From NCBI GenBank assembly GCA_031761405.1, contig JASEVX010000011.1:40076876-40140875 (forward strand): a stretch of 64,000 bases of DNA, written 5' to 3'. The translations under genes were made by a program, and so were the position numbers. The first letter of the stretch is position 1; every line of letters starts with the position of its first letter. The notes under the pieces are model-generated. The model saw nothing but the letters and a program-made list of their open reading frames with translations. It made no database searches and had not been told where the DNA came from. Of the stretch, positions 61,526 through 64,000 are shown in pieces. The DNA comes from Serripes groenlandicus. Lineage: Eukaryota; Mollusca; Bivalvia; Cardiida; Cardiidae.

Positions 61526-61796
61526 ATATATATGAGCCGTTTCATGAGGAAACCAACATTATGTGTAATGTATTAACCCAGATCAGCCTGTGCAGGCTAA
61601 TTCGGGCCAACACATTCTGCGCAGGCTAATCTTGGCCATCTCAGGGGGATAGAGTATTGATTCATGAAACAGAAAATCCACAGAAGGCAAAAAGAGTCTG
61701 CCCGGATTAGACTACGCAGCATGCTTAGGCTGATCCGGGTCGATACTTTACGCAGTCCACAATGTTGGTTTACTCCTGGAACGGCTCATATATATA
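61526..61796. repeat. Foldback MITE, GAGCCGTT family, best copy
   Basis: TATATGAGCCGTTTCATGAG and AACCAACATTATG at the left; CACAATGTTGGTTTACTCC and AACGGCTCATATATA at the right. The interior pairs GATCAGCCTGTGCAGGCTAA-like and GGCTGATCCGGGTC blocks. No ORF. Confidence 0.8.
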
Positions 61797-61970
61797 TAAA
61801 TATAGAGAGAGATGAGCCAGATGTTGCAATCTTTGAACAGTGAAGACTTTGGCGAGCTTGTGCGTCAACACAGTTTCACCAGAGCCTGCACTCCGTCTAC
61901 ATGTAAATTAACTCTGGATACATCTTTTGACTGAATACTAGAACCGTCTCATTAGTTTTTACTTTTATAC

Positions 61971-62102
61971 GACACTGTTGTGGAGTCAATGCTACCTTGT
62001 TGTTGAGTCAATGCGACACTGTTGTGGAGTCAATGCGACACTGTTGTGGAGTCAATGCGACACTGTTGTGGAGTCAATACGACACTGTTGTGGAGTCAAT
62101 AC
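61971..62102. repeat. 22-bp tandem repeat, 6 copies
   Basis: Unit GACACTGTTGTGGAGTCAAT plus GC or AC. Five units are near-identical; the second (61993-62014) is diverged. Confidence 0.92.
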
Positions 62103-62620
62103 GACCACAAATTGCTATACATGCTGCTTGTATCTTTTCAAGAAGAAAGTGTAAAACTGGAAGGCAAAGTGGGTCATCATTGAAAATAAAAGCTCAAGTA
62201 TGTTTGTAAGTTTTTATTAATTTTTTCTTCAACGTAACAGGAGTAATTTTATCATTCTTTTTTATCCTTTTTCTTTTCTTTGAGAAAACATAAAATGGCT
62301 TTATCACATAATCCAAGGTTCTTCTTTACATTTTTGGACAACTTTCAAAAAATTATTTTGAAAAACTGCCATTAAATTGGTATTTTCCCCTCTAACAATA
62401 TATTGATATTTATAACTTAAAATTTCAACCCATATTTTTTCAAAAGTTTGACATTTCATTAGTTGCTAGCCTTCAAACATCTGAAAAATAAATTCTAAAT
62501 TTAATACTTGATTACAGAGTTGAAGACATTGTAGGAAAAGGAGAAAATGCTTGAGCAAATTCTCCTTTTTCCCACAATGTATTCAAATGTTGTCTGTATC
62601 AGGGCGAGGGTTAAATATCC

Positions 62621-62848
62621 TTAACCCTTTCCCTCATACGACAATTCTGCAGCAGACGACTTCGAACTTATTTTGTCAAAAAATGGAATATCTGTTATTG
62701 AATGGATAACCTATGACTAAAAGTGGAAAACATTGTGTCAAAAGGAGAAATTGCTTGTTTTGAGCAATTTCTAAATTTGTCACAATGTTTTCAAAAAGCT
62801 GTCTGCTGCAAATGCGTCAGAAAGCGTCTATATGAGGTAAAGGGTTAA
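62621..62848. repeat. TTAA-type foldback MITE, complete
   Basis: TTAACCCTTTCCCTCATACG to GAGGTAAAGGGTTAA with hairpin TTGCTTGTTTTGAGCAA. A remnant of another copy is at 62517-62612. Confidence 0.8.
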
Positions 62849-62911
62849 TTGATGTATTGAAAATCAATCAAAGACCAAGCCATACAAATTTTAGGCAGGC
62901 TAAATACAATA

Positions 62912-63110
62912 TTTTAACCCTTTCCAAATCACAACAAATCTGTAGCAGATTACTTATAAAACATTTAAGCAAAAGATATAAAAAATCTCAAAAGAATCAT
63001 AGAAAAGCATTTAACAGATTATTATTCTGAGAAATTCCTCCTTTTGCCACAATATTTTTAACAGTATTCTGCTGCAGATGCATCTATTTTGAAATGTTTC
63101 TGCAGGTTGA
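62912..63110. repeat. TTAA-type MITE, degenerate
   Basis: TTTTAACCCTTTCCAAATCA start, CTGTAGCAGATTAC and TTCTGCTGCAGATGCATC arms. Right end unclear. Confidence 0.6.
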
Positions 63111-63176
63111 AAAGGCCCAAGGGTTTCTGTGTGATGACTTGCCTGTGCATTAACAGTCTAACAAGTCCTCATTATT

Positions 63177-63380
63177 TTAACCCTTTCCCATCTGCAGACG
63201 CATTTTGACGCAAAAGCAGCAGACGACTTTTGAAAACATTGTGGCCAAAGGTGAAATTGCTCATGATGAGCAATTTCATCTTTGGCCACAATGCTATCTT
63301 TTATGGAGATTTTTCAGGTTTTTGTCACTATGTTTTCAAAGTTGTCTGCTGCAGATTTGCCGTATGTGGGAAAGGGTTAA
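63177..63380. repeat. TTAA-type foldback MITE, complete
   Basis: TTAACCCTTTCCCATCTGC to TATGTGGGAAAGGGTTAA. Long hairpin around GAAATTGCTCATGATGAGC; arms GCAGCAGACGACTTTTGAAA and GTTGTCTGCTGC. Confidence 0.8.
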
Positions 63381-63756
63381 CAGATACATATCCAAATCAG
63401 CTATGCTTCAAATAAACAAACTATAGGGCATTTGGGACCATTGAAGAATAAACCTTTTACAACATACAACAAAATCGCAGCAGATGACTTGGCAAACATC
63501 CCGTGAAAAATATAGAAAATGTCTTTAATTCAAAAAGTACATGCTTAATCATTTTATAAGAGTCGAAAATAGTAAATCAAACAGAAAAAATGCTCATTTT
63601 GAGCAGTTTCACCTTTTGCCACACTTTTTTCAAAGGTTGTATGCAGCTGGGAAAAGGCCAAGATTAACCTATGTCCCCACGCCATCTGATGGAAGAATGT
63701 TGGGTTGATCTAGATCTGGATGGTTTTCTTAGGGCCCGTCCGAAACTCCAAAAGCA

Positions 63757-63982
63757 TTTTACCTTTTCCACAATACAGATCACTTTGGATGTCCATACAA
63801 GCAGATGCCATTCCAGATTGTAGTAGACTCTTGAAAAAAAAGATGCGTTTTGAAAACATTGTGACAAAAGGAGAAATTGCTCATTATGAGCAAAATTCTC
63901 CCAATGTCAAAATGTTTTCAACAATTTTGTCTTTATAATTTCAGTCTTCTACTTCAGATTTGTCATGTGGGAAAGGGTGATA
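63757..63982. repeat. TTAA-type MITE, left arm decayed
   Basis: TTTTGAAAACATTGTGACAA, hairpin GAAATTGCTCATTATGAGC, right end GTCATGTGGGAAAGGGTGA. Another decayed copy is at 63450-63660. Confidence 0.65.
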
Positions 63983-64000
63983 TGTTTTAAATTTGGATGT

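Noticed and set aside
61971..62102. Short regular repeats resembling a CRISPR array
   Set aside because: Units are contiguous with no spacers and the genome is animal; plain minisatellite.

Overview
The window reads as animal nuclear DNA, most likely from a bivalve mollusc. It is AT-rich and almost saturated with transposable elements. Many of these are short Helitron/Helentron-like repeats with tandem cores (the style of the bivalve 'pearl' elements), together with tRNA-derived SINEs ending in a CAATCAATC tail and foldback MITEs. The organism call is inference from repeat style, intron structure and protein similarity; no species is claimed.

One host gene was found: GART, the trifunctional purine-synthesis enzyme (GARS-AIRS-GAR transformylase), on the + strand. 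Twenty coding exons run from the ATG at 8404 to the TAA at 57311. All have GT donors, AG acceptors and compatible phases. Joined, they give 3000 nt: 999 codons plus a stop, with no internal disruption. The human protein is about 1010 residues, so the gene looks complete and functional. Exons 1-9 encode glycinamide ribonucleotide synthetase (purine step 2), exons 10-16 mainly AIR synthetase (step 5), and exons 16-20 GAR formyltransferase (step 3). The first coding exon starts 2 nt after a splice acceptor, so the 5' UTR and promoter lie in an upstream exon that I could not locate.

Layout. 1-427: foldback repeat and unassigned sequence. 427-4165: a frameshifted non-LTR reverse transcriptase relic broken by at least three later insertions. 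4165-8350: DNA-transposon fragment, nested Helentron-like repeats and MITEs. 8404-57311: GART, whose introns (up to 9.8 kb) hold nearly all remaining repeats. These include a 365-codon non-LTR RT ORF in intron 4, two inverted copies of a 1.63-kb DNA transposon with 5-bp target duplications (introns 7 and 14), and a decayed copy of the end of exon 15 in intron 15. 57312-64000: 3' flank with SINEs, foldback MITEs and a 22-bp tandem repeat.

Main observations: (i) about 25 Helentron-like insertions from nine end-families all lie in the same orientation; (ii) these families share a 3' module and core motifs while their 5' ends differ; (iii) one insertion has its empty site preserved in a sister transposon copy within the window; (iv) retention of intron 9 puts a stop codon inside the 5' splice site, giving a GARS-only protein of 428 residues, as known for animal GART genes; (v) a TTAA-flanked foldback MITE is present in dozens of copies, several right next to GART exons. 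I found no CRISPR, operon or other prokaryote-type system, and no second host gene.
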